The notes below the pieces were generated by a model. The model was not told where the DNA came from. It did no database searches and worked only from the letters and a program-made list of their open reading frames with translations. The position numbers were made by a program, and so were the translations under genes. This document shows positions 15,601-24,742 of a stretch of DNA of 64,000 bases, piece by piece. This DNA is from CAYYYJ01 sp964631205 (GTDB lineage Archaea; Aenigmatarchaeota; Aenigmatarchaeia; QMZP01; JACQNV01): assembly GCA_964631205.1 (NCBI GenBank), contig CAZVWU010000001.1, positions 1 through 64,000 of the forward strand, in the 5' to 3' direction. How positions within the stretch are numbered: the first letter of the stretch is position 1; each line of letters opens with the position of its first letter.

Positions 15601-17367
15601 ATGTGCGGAATAATAGGCTACATAGGAAACCAGAAAGCTTCTCCTATACTTCTAAATGGGCTGAAAAGGCTTGAATACAGGGGGTATGAGTCCTGCGGGC
15701 TTGCAGTCCTAAACAGCGGCCTTGAAATTAAAAAAGATATTGGAAAGGTTGCTGATGTAGACAGTAAAATGAATTTTATAGAAATGGAAGGGACTATAGG
15801 GATGGCGCACACACGATGGGCCACGCACGGAGGCGTCACAAAAGAAAATGCCCATCCCCACACAGACTGCAAAAACAGCATCGCAGTTGTGCACAACGGC
15901 ATAATAGAAAATTATCAGGAGCTTAGGAAAAGGCTTGAAACAGCAGGCCATGTTTTCAAAAGCCAGACAGATACAGAAATCATACCGCACCTTATCGAGG
16001 CTTTGATTGCTGAAGGGAATGATTTTGAGCAGGCAACAAAATTGTGTTTGGGCATGTTGGAAGGAAGCTACGCAGTTCTGGCTTTGCACAAGGATGAGAG
16101 AAAGCTTATCGCCTCAAGGAAAGGGTCTCCCCTTGTTCTTGGCGTATCGGAAAATGGTTATTTTGTTGCAAGCGACATCCCTGCTTTTTTGGAGCACACA
16201 AAACAGGTGATGTTCCTGTATGACGGGGATTTTGTTGTCCTTGGAGACTCCATTAAAATTTTCAACCTGATAGAAGAAAAGGAAGTCCAGAGGAAAATAG
16301 ACTCAATTGAATGGGACCTTGAGCAGTCGAAAAAGGGCGAGTTTGAACATTACATGATGAAAGAAATTTCAGAGCAGGTCGAGACAATCCAGAAAGCAAT
16401 AAAGCAGGAGAAAATTGTTTTAGATTATGTGACCGATGAAATCCGCAATGCGAAAGGGGTATTTTTGATTGGATGCGGAACCTCGTACTATGCCTGCCTT
16501 GCCGCCAGCTATGTGTTTTCAAAAGTGGCTGACATGCACGTGAACGTAGTTCTCGCTTCAGAGTTCCCATATTATGAGCATTTTTTGAATGAAAAATCCC
16601 TGATAGTAGCAGTCTCGCAAAGCGGGGAGACGGCGGACCTTCTAGAAGCAGTCAAGACTGCAAAGAAAAAAGGGAGCAAGGTGATCTCCCTTGTAAACGT
16701 GATGGGCTCTTCCCTGACAAGGCAATCTGACAAATTTTTGATGCTGAACGCAGGCCCTGAAATCTGCGTTGCCTCAACAAAAGCATACACATCCCAGCTT
16801 GCCATCCTGACGCTTCTTGCCTACAATATTGCCGGAAAGCAGGAGGAGGGGAAAAAGAAGCTTGAGTATTTGTGGAATATCCTCTATAACCTCACATCAA
16901 GGAACATGAGGGACAACATAAAACAGCTTGCAGAGAAGCTCAAAGGCAAGGAGCATATATTTTTGATTGGGAGGGGGGTACAATATCCTACAGCCTTGGA
17001 AGCCGCGCTGAAAATAAAGGAAATCCCTTACATACATGCAGAGGCCTTTGCCGGCGCAGAGCTTAAGCACGGGACAATCGCACTTATACAGGATGGGACC
17101 CCATGCATAGTCTTTGTTTCAGAAGCCCATGAAAAAGAGATCCTGTCAAATGCAATGGAAATCAAGTCTCGCGGCGGGTATATGATCGGGGTCTCGCCAC
17201 AAGATAACGAGATTTTCGATTTCTGGATAAAGGTGCCTGAAGCGAACAGCGAGAATCCAATCGTCCAGATAATTCCAATGCAGATCCTAGCTTACCAGCT
17301 TGCTGTTTTAAGGGGTGTTGACCCGGACAAACCAAGAAACCTTGCAAAAGCAGTGACGGTGAAATAG
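15601..17367 (+). CDS. glmS: Glutamine-fructose-6-phosphate aminotransferase
   Basis: A 588-residue GlmS, making glucosamine-6-phosphate from fructose-6-phosphate and glutamine. It starts MCGIIGYIG, with the N-terminal glutaminase Cys1 exposed after Met removal, which is why I use the ATG at 15601 and not an upstream alternative. The glutaminase domain (THTRWATHG-type motif, here HTRWATHGGVT) is followed by two SIS isomerase domains (CGTSYYA, SQSGETAD, GRGVQYPTALE) and the C-terminal loop ending DKPRNLAKAVTVK. TATATAAAC near 15562-15570 is the likely TATA box. First gene of a UDP-GlcNAc operon. Confidence 0.97.
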   Translation: MCGIIGYIGNQKASPILLNGLKRLEYRGYESCGLAVLNSGLEIKKDIGKVADVDSKMNFIEMEGTIGMAHTRWATHGGVTKENAHPHTDCKNSIAVVHNGIIENYQELRKRLETAGHVFKSQTDTEIIPHLIEALIAEGNDFEQATKLCLGMLEGSYAVLALHKDERKLIASRKGSPLVLGVSENGYFVASDIPAFLEHTKQVMFLYDGDFVVLGDSIKIFNLIEEKEVQRKIDSIEWDLEQSKKGEFEHYMMKEISEQVETIQKAIKQEKIVLDYVTDEIRNAKGVFLIGCGTSYYACLAASYVFSKVADMHVNVVLASEFPYYEHFLNEKSLIVAVSQSGETADLLEAVKTAKKKGSKVISLVNVMGSSLTRQSDKFLMLNAGPEICVASTKAYTSQLAILTLLAYNIAGKQEEGKKKLEYLWNILYNLTSRNMRDNIKQLAEKLKGKEHIFLIGRGVQYPTALEAALKIKEIPYIHAEAFAGAELKHGTIALIQDGTPCIVFVSEAHEKEILSNAMEIKSRGGYMIGVSPQDNEIFDFWIKVPEANSENPIVQIIPMQILAYQLAVLRGVDPDKPRNLAKAVTVK

Positions 17368-17425
17368 GCATCCGTAAAGCTGATTCTTGGAAATCTTTTA
17401 AATACCTGACTGTTGAATTTCCTCT

Positions 17426-18751
17426 ATGGCCGGAATTTTCAAGGCTTATGATATCAGGGGAATCTATCCAGCAGAGCTTGATGAAGAAATTATTGAAAAA
17501 ATTGGGAAGGCGGCCGCAACACTGCATGGAAAAAATATTGTTGTGGGTTCTGATGTCAGGAAAACCAGCCCTGGCCTGAAATCATCCCTTATAAAAGGCC
17601 TTATAAGTTCGGGGGCGCATGTTACTGATATCGGCAATATCACAACTCCGATGATGATTTTTGCAACCGCGAATTACGGGTTTGATCTGGGCATGGTTGT
17701 CACAGCCTCCCACAACCCGCCGCAATACAATGGAGTCAAGATATTCGGAAAAGGCGGCTTCCCTTTAAGCTATGAGCGCGGTCTAGACAGAATAGAGAAG
17801 CTGGTAAAAGAAAATAAATTTTTAACAGGAAACGGAACATTAGAGCAGAAAAATATATATGACGACTATAAAAAATTCCTTTTAAAAAACCTGAAAATTA
17901 AAACAGCGAGCCTTAAAATAGTTGTTGACTGTTTCAATGGATCGGACAGCCTGATCGCGCCAGAAATACTTTCCAGTTTAGGCGCAACTGTTGTAAGATT
18001 AAGATGCGGTTTCAACGGCGATTTCCCTGAAGCAGGGCCTGACCCTTCGCACAAAGGGAATCTGGACCCGCTTTCCCAAAAAGTATTGGAGGAGAAAGCG
18101 GATATAGGGTTGGCCTTCGACGGGGACGGTGACAGGCTGGCTGTAGTGGACTCAAAAGGCAACCTTGTGGACACAAAGATAGTCTTCTCTTTTTTGGCTG
18201 AAAATATCCCTGAAGGCTCAAAGGTTGTGCATGATGTGCTTACATCCAACACAGTCATCGATTCGATAAAGAAAAACAAAAGCACCCCAATTGCCTGCAG
18301 GGTAGGCCACACATATATCACGCAAAAAATCCTCCAGGAAAAGGCCGCCTTGGGAGGCGAGCTTTCAGGCCATTTCTATTTCAGCGAAACCTTCGGCGGG
18401 GACGACGCCCTTTTTGCAGGCCTGAAAGTTTTAGAGACAATCTCAGCCAAAAATACCAGCCTTGAAGAATATTGCTCAAATTATCCGAAATCCCATTCAG
18501 ATTCCATGAGGGTTTTAATAAAAGAACAGGAAAAGCTGGGATTTATAGAAAAAATTAAAAACGATTTTTCCCTAACCCACAAAACAGACACTCTGGATGG
18601 TGTTAAAATATTCTTCAATAATGGATGGGCTGTATTTAGGCCGTCTAACACAGAGCCGAAAATATCGGTTGCTTATGAAAGTTCAGATAAAGCCGAATTT
18701 TTAAAAATAAAAAATCTAGTGGACGATGTGATATCAAAAATTCCGCAGTAG
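17426..18751 (+). CDS. glmM: Phosphoglucosamine/phosphomanno-mutase (GlmM-like)
   Basis: A 441-residue alpha-D-phosphohexomutase: phosphoserine loop TASHNPP, metal loop DGDGDRLAV, sugar-binding GGELSGHFYF and phosphate-binding RPSNTEPK. The family includes phosphomannomutase and phosphoglucomutase; position between glmS and a GlmU-like gene argues for conversion of GlcN-6-P to GlcN-1-P. CTTTTAAATACC at about 17394-17405 lies about 26 nt before the ATG, so the mRNA is probably leaderless and the gene has its own promoter. Confidence 0.9.
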   Translation: MAGIFKAYDIRGIYPAELDEEIIEKIGKAAATLHGKNIVVGSDVRKTSPGLKSSLIKGLISSGAHVTDIGNITTPMMIFATANYGFDLGMVVTASHNPPQYNGVKIFGKGGFPLSYERGLDRIEKLVKENKFLTGNGTLEQKNIYDDYKKFLLKNLKIKTASLKIVVDCFNGSDSLIAPEILSSLGATVVRLRCGFNGDFPEAGPDPSHKGNLDPLSQKVLEEKADIGLAFDGDGDRLAVVDSKGNLVDTKIVFSFLAENIPEGSKVVHDVLTSNTVIDSIKKNKSTPIACRVGHTYITQKILQEKAALGGELSGHFYFSETFGGDDALFAGLKVLETISAKNTSLEEYCSNYPKSHSDSMRVLIKEQEKLGFIEKIKNDFSLTHKTDTLDGVKIFFNNGWAVFRPSNTEPKISVAYESSDKAEFLKIKNLVDDVISKIPQ

Positions 18752-18758
18752 GAAAATT

Positions 18759-19949
18759 ATGGACGCAGTTATACTTGCAGCCGGAAAGGGAACAAGGATG
18801 GGGCCCCTATGCACAAACAGGCCAAAGCCTTTATTGAAAATTTTAAACAGGCCTGTAATAGAATGGAATCTGGAAGCTGTTTTGGATTTTGCAGAAAAAT
18901 TCATCATTGTCATAGGCCATGAAGGAGAAAAAATTAAAAACCATTTGGGCGATAAATTCAAAGGAAAGCCAATAACATATCTGGAGCAGAAAGAGCAGTT
19001 GGGCACAGGCGACGCCCTGTTGCAGGCAGAAGGCAAAGCAGGCGGCAGGTTTTTTGTGGCAATGGGGGATGACCTCTACGGCAAACCCTGCTTTGAGAAG
19101 CTTGCAAAATTGGAAGCGGGAATTCTTGGCCAGCAAGTTGAAGACCCAAAAAATTTCGGGATACTTGAGCAAAATGGCGGCAGGTTAACAGGCCTTCTGG
19201 AAAAGCCTGAAAACCCAAAAACCAATCTTGCAAATACTGGATTATACCTGCTTAATGAAAAAATTTTTGAAGAGCTGAAAAATGTAAAAAAATCTCCAAG
19301 ACGGGAAATAGAACTCACAGATGCTGTTCTATCCTTTTCAAAAAAAGAGCCTGTGAAAGTTGAGGTAACCGAAAACAGCTGGGCGCCCCTTACTTATCCA
19401 TGGAGTTTGTTTGCGGCAACTGAAAAAAAGATGAAAGCAATGAAAAATTTTGTCGACAAAACAGCAGTGGTTGAAAACGGTGCAGTGCTCAAAGGCGAAA
19501 TTTTTGTTGGGCCAAACACAGCAGTGAAATCAGGCTCCTACATAGAAGGGCCTGTTTACATCGGCGCCAACTGCAAAATAGGCCCAAATTGTTATATAAG
19601 GTCTGGAACAGTTATCGGCGACGGCTGCCATATAGGCAATTCAGTTGAGATAAAAAACTCAATATTTTTTGGCAATACGAACGCAGGCCACCTTTCCTAT
19701 ATCGGCGACTCAATTGTCGGGGAAGGCTGCAATTTCGGCGCAGGCACAATAACAGCAAACCTCAGGTTGGATGAAGCCCCTGTAAAGGCCACTGTGAAAG
19801 GCCAGAGAATCCAAACAACCAGAAAAAAGCTTGGCGCAATAATAGGCGATGGCGTGAAAACAGGGATAAATGTTTCAATTATGCCCGGGGTTTCAATTGC
19901 AGCCAACTCCAAAATCAACGCGCACGAACTGGTTAAAATGGATATCTGA
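18759..19949 (+). CDS. glmU: Bifunctional sugar-1-P nucleotidylyltransferase/acetyltransferase (GlmU-like)
   Basis: A 396-residue protein. The N-terminal nucleotidyltransferase domain opens with LAAGKGTRMGPLCTNRPKP, and the C-terminal left-handed beta-helix has hexapeptide repeats (IGANCKIGPNCYIRSG, then GDGVKTGINVSI). The layout matches archaeal ST0452-type enzymes that acetylate GlcN-1-P and then make UDP-GlcNAc. It lies 7 nt after glmM, completing the pathway GlmS-GlmM-GlmU. Product could feed N-glycans or surface polysaccharide. Confidence 0.9.
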   Translation: MDAVILAAGKGTRMGPLCTNRPKPLLKILNRPVIEWNLEAVLDFAEKFIIVIGHEGEKIKNHLGDKFKGKPITYLEQKEQLGTGDALLQAEGKAGGRFFVAMGDDLYGKPCFEKLAKLEAGILGQQVEDPKNFGILEQNGGRLTGLLEKPENPKTNLANTGLYLLNEKIFEELKNVKKSPRREIELTDAVLSFSKKEPVKVEVTENSWAPLTYPWSLFAATEKKMKAMKNFVDKTAVVENGAVLKGEIFVGPNTAVKSGSYIEGPVYIGANCKIGPNCYIRSGTVIGDGCHIGNSVEIKNSIFFGNTNAGHLSYIGDSIVGEGCNFGAGTITANLRLDEAPVKATVKGQRIQTTRKKLGAIIGDGVKTGINVSIMPGVSIAANSKINAHELVKMDI

Positions 19950-19951
19950 TT

Positions 19952-20542
19952 TTATTTTTTTCTGTATTCCAGAATTTTAAGCGCAAGGTTTTTAATCTCC
20001 GCATCTTTTATCTTCTCCCAGTTCTCCTTATGGTCAAACCAGTCAATTTCAATATTCTGATCCTTCTCATATTCAAAGCACTGCAAAAGCGTCTCAAATA
20101 CCTCAACGCTTTTTACAAAAACAGCCTCTTTGGATTTCCTTTCCTCAAACTCTTTCCATAAACCAAAAATTTCATTCCCATCCCCGCCAAGCAAAGACAC
20201 AAGCTTTTCCATCCCATTCTTTTCAATCCTTATCTTCTCTTCCTGCGTCATCCCGTGAGTTCCATCAATCCTCTTTGCCTTTTCTCCGAGGTATTTTATT
20301 TTCCAGTCAACAAGCACGTCCCCTATCTGCGACTCTGCAATGTCATGCACAAGAGCCATTTTTACGGCCTTATTGGCATCTATATCTTCCCTGCCCTTCG
20401 CCAAAACCAAAGCCATCAAAGCAGTCCTGAAAGAATGGTCTGCAACAGATTCCGGGTTTTTTATCCCCTCAACTAACCAGCCGCTCCTTTCTATATTTTT
20501 CAGCTTCCCTATCTCTATGAAAAATTCCATCAGGCTGTCCAT
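19952..20542 (-). CDS. HD-domain phosphohydrolase (HDDC2/YfbR-like)
   Basis: A 196-residue HD protein resembling 5'-deoxynucleotidases (COG1896). The first ligands are clear: VADHSFRTAL (His36) and LVHDIAE (His66-Asp67). The last family ligand, an Asp in the segment usually read as VKDxDKFExxxQAxEYE, appears here as VKSVEVFETLLQCFEYE, with Val where the Asp is expected. Activity or metal binding may therefore be altered. I begin at the ATG at 20542; the longer frame has no supporting similarity. Convergent with glmU. Confidence 0.82.
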   Translation of the reverse strand: MDSLMEFFIEIGKLKNIERSGWLVEGIKNPESVADHSFRTALMALVLAKGREDIDANKAVKMALVHDIAESQIGDVLVDWKIKYLGEKAKRIDGTHGMTQEEKIRIEKNGMEKLVSLLGGDGNEIFGLWKEFEERKSKEAVFVKSVEVFETLLQCFEYEKDQNIEIDWFDHKENWEKIKDAEIKNLALKILEYRKK

Positions 20543-20581
20543 AGTATAGACTATATTAGAGAGCAAGCATAAATTTATATT

Positions 20582-21097
20582 ATGGTTTTTGGAATTTTCG
20601 GGGAAATAGCCAGAGGGATAATAGAGTGGTCCCAATCTGTTGTCTCAACATTTGGCTATTTAGGCGTTTTTCTTGCAAGCTTTGTCGGCTCAGCAACAAT
20701 CATACTCCCTGCCCCTGTTTTCCTTGCGATCTTCGCTGCAGGTTCTGTGCTAAACCCTTGGCTTGTGGGGATAATAGGCGGACTGGGCGCAGCTATAGGC
20801 GAGCTTACAGGATATGTCCTTGGCAGGGGGAGCAAAAAAATAATCGAGAAAAAGCATAAAAAAATGCTTTCAAGGACAAGGTCATGGTTTGAGAAGCACG
20901 GCGCTTTCCCGATAATCACTTTGTTTGCTGCAACCCCGCTCCCAGACGATATTGTAGGCATTTTATGCGGCGTAATAAACTATGATCTCAAAAAGTTCTT
21001 CCTAGCAACCCTCATAGGCAAAATAGCAATGATGACTGCCCTTGCATGGGGTGGGGCGCTTGGGATACAGACAGTGCTCCAGATTTTTGGCGGCTAA
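20582..21097 (+). CDS. DedA/VTT-domain membrane protein
   Basis: A 171-residue protein of the VTT (SNARE-associated, DedA-like) family, with about four to five hydrophobic segments. The typical features are GGLGAAIGELTGYVLGRG, the arginine-bearing loop after it, and FAATPLPDDIVGI, where the family has an F/G-x-R-x-x-P-type motif. Members act as lipid scramblases or flippases in membrane homeostasis. It is divergent from the HD gene, 39 nt between starts, and followed by tRNA-Val. Confidence 0.82.
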   Translation: MVFGIFGEIARGIIEWSQSVVSTFGYLGVFLASFVGSATIILPAPVFLAIFAAGSVLNPWLVGIIGGLGAAIGELTGYVLGRGSKKIIEKKHKKMLSRTRSWFEKHGAFPIITLFAATPLPDDIVGILCGVINYDLKKFFLATLIGKIAMMTALAWGGALGIQTVLQIFGG

Positions 21098-21122
21098 AAT
21101 AATATAAATGGCCGCCAAATAA

Positions 21123-21194
21123 TGGGCCGGGCAAGAATTGAACTTGCTGCCTTCACCTTGTAAGGGTGACGTCATACCGGTAGACCACCGGCCC
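21123..21194 (-). tRNA. tRNA-Val(TAC)
   Basis: Uninterrupted 71-nt cloverleaf plus discriminator A. Acceptor GGGCCGG/CCGGCCC, anticodon loop CTTACAA on stem TCACC/GGTGA, T-loop TTCAATT. It is the only intronless tRNA in the window. Confidence 0.95.
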
Positions 21195-21363
21195 CCGCCA
21201 ACTATGTCTTCAATCCTGGATTTTGAGTCTTCTGCGTTATTCGGCTATTTATACCAAGAGTTTATTTATACAGATATAAATTAATCTATTGACATTAAAT
21301 CTGGAACCTCTCTTGAGAGTAAACGAGGGAGAATTCCTTAAAAGAACCGTAGGTGCTTTTAAG

Positions 21364-22944
21364 ATGGAAGATAAAATACAGCTTTTGGTTGGAAAATCCG
21401 GCAACAAAGACATATTTATAGACGCACAGGAGCTTGTGACAGGCAGGACATGTGTGATAGGCCAATCGGGCTCAGGCAAATCCTATTTGATTGCTGTCCT
21501 ATGCGAAAAGCTGCTTGAAAAAAACATAGCATTTTGCATAGTCGACACAGAGGGGGAATTTTTTTCTTTGAAGCAGAAATTTGAAATCCTCTGGGCAGGC
21601 GGCAAAGATGCAGACATCGATATAGAGAATGTTGATCTAGGCGATTTGATTAGAAAATCAGTGCAGGAAAACATCCCGTTAATCCTTGACCTGTCTGATG
21701 TCATGGAGGAGAGAAGGGTTGTCGCAGATTTTGCAGGGAAATTATATGAAATAGGGACAGAATTAAGGCAGCCTTACCTTTTGATAGTTGAGGAGGCAGA
21801 CAAATTTTCTCCCCAGAGCAAGGATTCAATAAAAGAAATAGAGGAAATTTCGAAAAGGGGAAGAAAAAGAGGAATAGGACTGATGATCGCAACCCAGAGG
21901 CCAAGCCTTGTAAACAAAAATGTGCTTTCCCAGTGCGGCAACAGGTTTATAGGGAAGCTTGCAACTGAAAACGACCTGAAAGCTGTTGACCTGTTTTTTT
22001 CGGACAGGAAAGAGCTGGAATCCCTCCCAAAATTGACCCAAGGAGAATTTTTTGTGAGCGGCGGCATTGTAAAAGAAAAAGCCAAGATAAAATCCGCAGA
22101 GAGAACTACCCAGCACAAAGGCCTCACACCAAAACTTGTGCAGAAAGCAACAGGAAAAATGGCTGAATTGAAAATAAATTTAGCTTCAAATGTAAAACAA
22201 GAAGAGCCAAAAGAGAACGTTGGAGAAGAAAAAAGTTTTGGAAAAGGCAGATTTGAAGGGATTAAGCTGAGTATAACAAAAGAAAAAATAGAGAAAATTA
22301 TTGAGGACAAAAGGAAAAAGAAATTCGGGCTTTTCGGGGAAAAGGAAAAGCTCGCCTCAATAGACCTCTTTTACCAGCCGTTTATCTGGGTGCAGATAAG
22401 CCTGAAAGAAGGCCTTATAAGAAAAAGCTTCAAGAACTATTCTTTTATCGTGGACGCTGCCACAGGCTATTTTGCTGACCTTGAAAATGGCCTTAGCTAT
22501 TACACCGGGATAGCCCAGCTTGTAGGCTTGGACGAAAACCATGTTCGTGTTCTGCTTGCAGTTTCAAAAGACGAAAAAATAACAGTAGCCGACCTCGAGC
22601 TGAAAACAAAACTTTCAGACCAAACCATCAGGAAAATTTTGGATGATTTGCAGGGCAGGAGGCTCATAACCTATTTGCTTGATGGAAGGTCAAAGCTGTA
22701 TTCGCCTTTGTCAAATTTGAAAATCCCTGATTTTAAGCAGTCTGCAGACTTCCCAGAAATAGAGCCCATCTCCGCCAAAACCCAGAAACCAGCCATAACA
22801 GAGGATTCCGTGAGGCATATTATCAAAGGAATAAACAGCGAATCCGACATCCTGAAATCACATGTTTTTTATTATCCAATTTGGCAAATCAATTTCGACA
22901 AAAGAAAGCTCAGGATAGATGGTGTTACTGGGAAAGAGATTTAA
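21364..22944 (+). CDS. HerA/DUF87-type ATPase with C-terminal winged helix
   Basis: A 526-residue P-loop ATPase. Walker A GQSGSGKSYL lies near residue 37, Walker B LLIVEEADK near 140, and ATQRPSLVNKNVLSQ follows, all as in HerA/FtsK-related archaeal ATPases (COG0433). After about residue 300 comes a linker, then a region with DLELKTKLSDQTIRKILDDL that looks like a winged helix. Typical HerA partners with NurA for end resection, but no nurA is present here, so a different role is possible. The frame is open further upstream to a TTG at 21289; TTTATTTATA near 21261-21270 would place transcription start near 21290, so the longer form cannot be excluded. Confidence 0.8.
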   Translation: MEDKIQLLVGKSGNKDIFIDAQELVTGRTCVIGQSGSGKSYLIAVLCEKLLEKNIAFCIVDTEGEFFSLKQKFEILWAGGKDADIDIENVDLGDLIRKSVQENIPLILDLSDVMEERRVVADFAGKLYEIGTELRQPYLLIVEEADKFSPQSKDSIKEIEEISKRGRKRGIGLMIATQRPSLVNKNVLSQCGNRFIGKLATENDLKAVDLFFSDRKELESLPKLTQGEFFVSGGIVKEKAKIKSAERTTQHKGLTPKLVQKATGKMAELKINLASNVKQEEPKENVGEEKSFGKGRFEGIKLSITKEKIEKIIEDKRKKKFGLFGEKEKLASIDLFYQPFIWVQISLKEGLIRKSFKNYSFIVDAATGYFADLENGLSYYTGIAQLVGLDENHVRVLLAVSKDEKITVADLELKTKLSDQTIRKILDDLQGRRLITYLLDGRSKLYSPLSNLKIPDFKQSADFPEIEPISAKTQKPAITEDSVRHIIKGINSESDILKSHVFYYPIWQINFDKRKLRIDGVTGKEI

Positions 22945-22983
22945 TGTACTGAAACTGATTTCAGATCAACTGCGTGGTGTGGA

Positions 22984-23116
22984 TGCGCCAGCCGGGATTT
23001 GAACCCGGGTCATCGGCTTTTTCCGTTTTTTATTAAATTTTACTAAAAACGTTTTTCTCAGATTTTTCCTAAAAAGTTTATGGGAAGCCGAGATCCTGCC
23101 ACTAGACTACTGGCGC
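22984..23116 (-). tRNA. tRNA-Gly(CCC) with a 62-nt intron
   Basis: Acceptor GCGCCAG/CTGGCGC, discriminator A at 22984, anticodon stem TCGGC/GCCGA with anticodon CCC. The intron runs about 23019-23080, after position 37, the canonical site; it is A/T-rich. T-arm CCGGG/CCCGG is perfect. A degenerate fragment resembling family 1 palindromes (GAAACTGAT...) lies just downstream near 22950-22972. Confidence 0.88.
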
Positions 23117-23149
23117 ATTAATAAAATTATATAGTTTAAAATAAAAAAG

Positions 23150-23338
23150 CGCTGAGGATGAGATTTGAACTCATGCGGGCGTTTCAGTTGGAAATGGGTC
23201 GATACCCATTTCAGCCTATAAACCCACAGGTTATTCACATCCGTACATTTTTGGGTACGGTAGCCTTTTGAGGAAGCGGCAGCTCCCGGAAAAGGCTAGC
23301 ATAGCAAACCTGCGCCTTAACCACTCGGCCACCTCAGC
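23150..23338 (-). tRNA. tRNA-Ser(GCT) with anticodon-loop intron and enlarged variable arm
   Basis: Acceptor GCTGAGG/CCTCAGC, serine-type discriminator G at 23150, class II D-arm GGCCGAGTGGTTAAGGC, anticodon GCT at 23305-23303 on stem CAGGT/ACCTG. A canonical-position intron spans about 23233-23301 (69 nt). The variable arm (23175-23226) is 52 nt instead of about 16-20, because a family 1 palindrome sits in its loop (stem GAAATGGGT/ACCCATTTC). Confidence 0.85.
23180..23222 (-). repeat. Family 1 palindrome inside the tRNA-Ser variable arm
   Basis: Arms 23191-23199 and 23204-23212 pair perfectly over 9 bp with a 4-nt loop. On the tRNA strand the edges read GGCTGAAAT on the left and ATTTCCAACTGAA on the right, the family's right edge exactly. 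The base of the variable arm, GTGGG/CCCGC, still pairs around it. Confidence 0.7.
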
Positions 23339-23405
23339 ATAGCAAGGTATTTAAAGTTCTGTATATAATAAGGTATTGTAAATTTAATATTATTGCACGA
23401 TTTAT

Positions 23406-23711
23406 ATGGGAATCCAGCTAGCCAGTGTTTCTGAAACTTATACGAAAGATGTCTTTACAGATAGGGGAATGTACTGCGGAAAAATTGAGGATATAGAATG
23501 CGACCTTAAGAGGTTTAAGGTCAGGTCTCTTGTTATCAGAGCTGTTAAAGGATCTTATTTCTCTAATATGCTTGGTACAAAAAAAGGCCTGATTGTGCCG
23601 TTCACAATGGTGGAATCAGTAGGCGACATAATAATAATAAAACATCTTTCTGCCCCAATGGAAGAAGCTGACATGGAAAAAGCAATGGCGGCGGCAGATG
23701 GAAAGGCCTAA
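23406..23711 (+). CDS. PRC-barrel domain protein
   Basis: A 101-residue small beta-barrel protein: MGIQLASVSETYTKDVFTDR opens it, with GKIEDIECD in the middle and VPFTMVESVGDIIII at the end of the barrel. The last motif matches that of the second PRC protein at 39650 (VPFSAVKSVGDFVII). Archaeal PRC-barrel proteins include cell-division scaffold partners (CdvA and the SepF-binding CdpB proteins); such a role here is only a possibility. A strong TATA-rich stretch (GTATATAATAAGG) precedes it. Confidence 0.75.
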   Translation: MGIQLASVSETYTKDVFTDRGMYCGKIEDIECDLKRFKVRSLVIRAVKGSYFSNMLGTKKGLIVPFTMVESVGDIIIIKHLSAPMEEADMEKAMAAADGKA

Positions 23712-23713
23712 TT

Positions 23714-24706
23714 CTAGTAATCAATCATTTTGGAAAGTATGATAGGTTTTCTCTTTCCAACCAAAACAGTGTCTTCTATCCTTACACCACCCTTATGTTT
23801 CAAATAAACTCCAGGCTCTACAGTTATAACCATATTTTCTTTTAGCTTGTCTGTTATCTGCTCGTGCACCTCTAACCCAATCCCATGCCCAAAACTATGG
23901 TGGATTTTATACCCTTTCTTTTTCATCAGATCCCTATGCAAATTTTCCATCTCCTTCATCGAACCTCCAGGCTGTATACGATCTATAATCTCGATCTGCA
24001 TTTCTGAAACATCTTCCCATACTTTATGCCATTTTTTATCAGGCTTCCCCAGATAAGTCCTTGTCACATCGCAGCAATACCAATCCCATCTGGCACCTAG
24101 ATCAAAAATAGTAGGCTTGCCTGTTCTGATTACCTTGTTATCTGGCGTATGGTGGATAGAAGCCGACCCGTTGCAGATTATTGTGTCAAAAGCCTTGTCT
24201 GCGCCGTGGAGCCTGAACCCAGCCTCAATTTTATTTGCAACATCGACTTCCTTTTTGCTGTAGAATTTTATTTCTTCCAGAACTTTTTTTGTTATCGTTA
24301 TTGCTTTTTTTATTTTTTCAATTTCTTCAGCGTCTTTTAATTCCCTAGGTTTTTTTATAATCTCAGATGCCTTTTTTAACCTGACATGATGTTTATGCAA
24401 ATTCAAGAACCTGTTGGCAGATAAGCTAAACTCATCGTAACCAGTGAGCTGGTTTTTTAATTTTTTTGTTATCTGGTCTATGCTTTTCAAATAGATTAAT
24501 TCAACATTTCTAACATTTTCTGCATCATTCTCTAGAGGCGAAACAAAAAGAATGGGTTTTCCACCCCCTATAATTAGAAGATTTCCATCTGGTGGCTTGT
24601 ATCCAGTATAGTAGAAAATATCTTCCCTGGAAGAAACAAGCAGAGAATCGAGCCTATGTACCCCCATCAATTTTCTAAGAGCTGCTTGCCTTCCCTGGAG
24701 ATTCAT
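23714..24706 (-). CDS. pepQ: M24 metallopeptidase (Xaa-Pro dipeptidase/aminopeptidase type)
   Basis: A 330-residue pita-bread peptidase. An N-terminal creatinase-like domain (SREDIFYYTGY) is followed by the catalytic domain with its five metal ligands recognisable in FDLGARWDWYCCDVTRT (two Asp), HSFGHGIGLEVHE (His), TVEPGVYL (Glu) and GGVRIEDTVLV (Glu). It would remove residues before proline from peptides in the cytoplasm. I start at the ATG at 24706. That start lies 36 nt from the divergent cyclase start. Confidence 0.9.
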   Translation of the reverse strand: MNLQGRQAALRKLMGVHRLDSLLVSSREDIFYYTGYKPPDGNLLIIGGGKPILFVSPLENDAENVRNVELIYLKSIDQITKKLKNQLTGYDEFSLSANRFLNLHKHHVRLKKASEIIKKPRELKDAEEIEKIKKAITITKKVLEEIKFYSKKEVDVANKIEAGFRLHGADKAFDTIICNGSASIHHTPDNKVIRTGKPTIFDLGARWDWYCCDVTRTYLGKPDKKWHKVWEDVSEMQIEIIDRIQPGGSMKEMENLHRDLMKKKGYKIHHSFGHGIGLEVHEQITDKLKENMVITVEPGVYLKHKGGVRIEDTVLVGKRKPIILSKMIDY

Positions 24707-24742
24707 GGATATATATTTAAACTTAGCCTTCTTATTTCTGAT

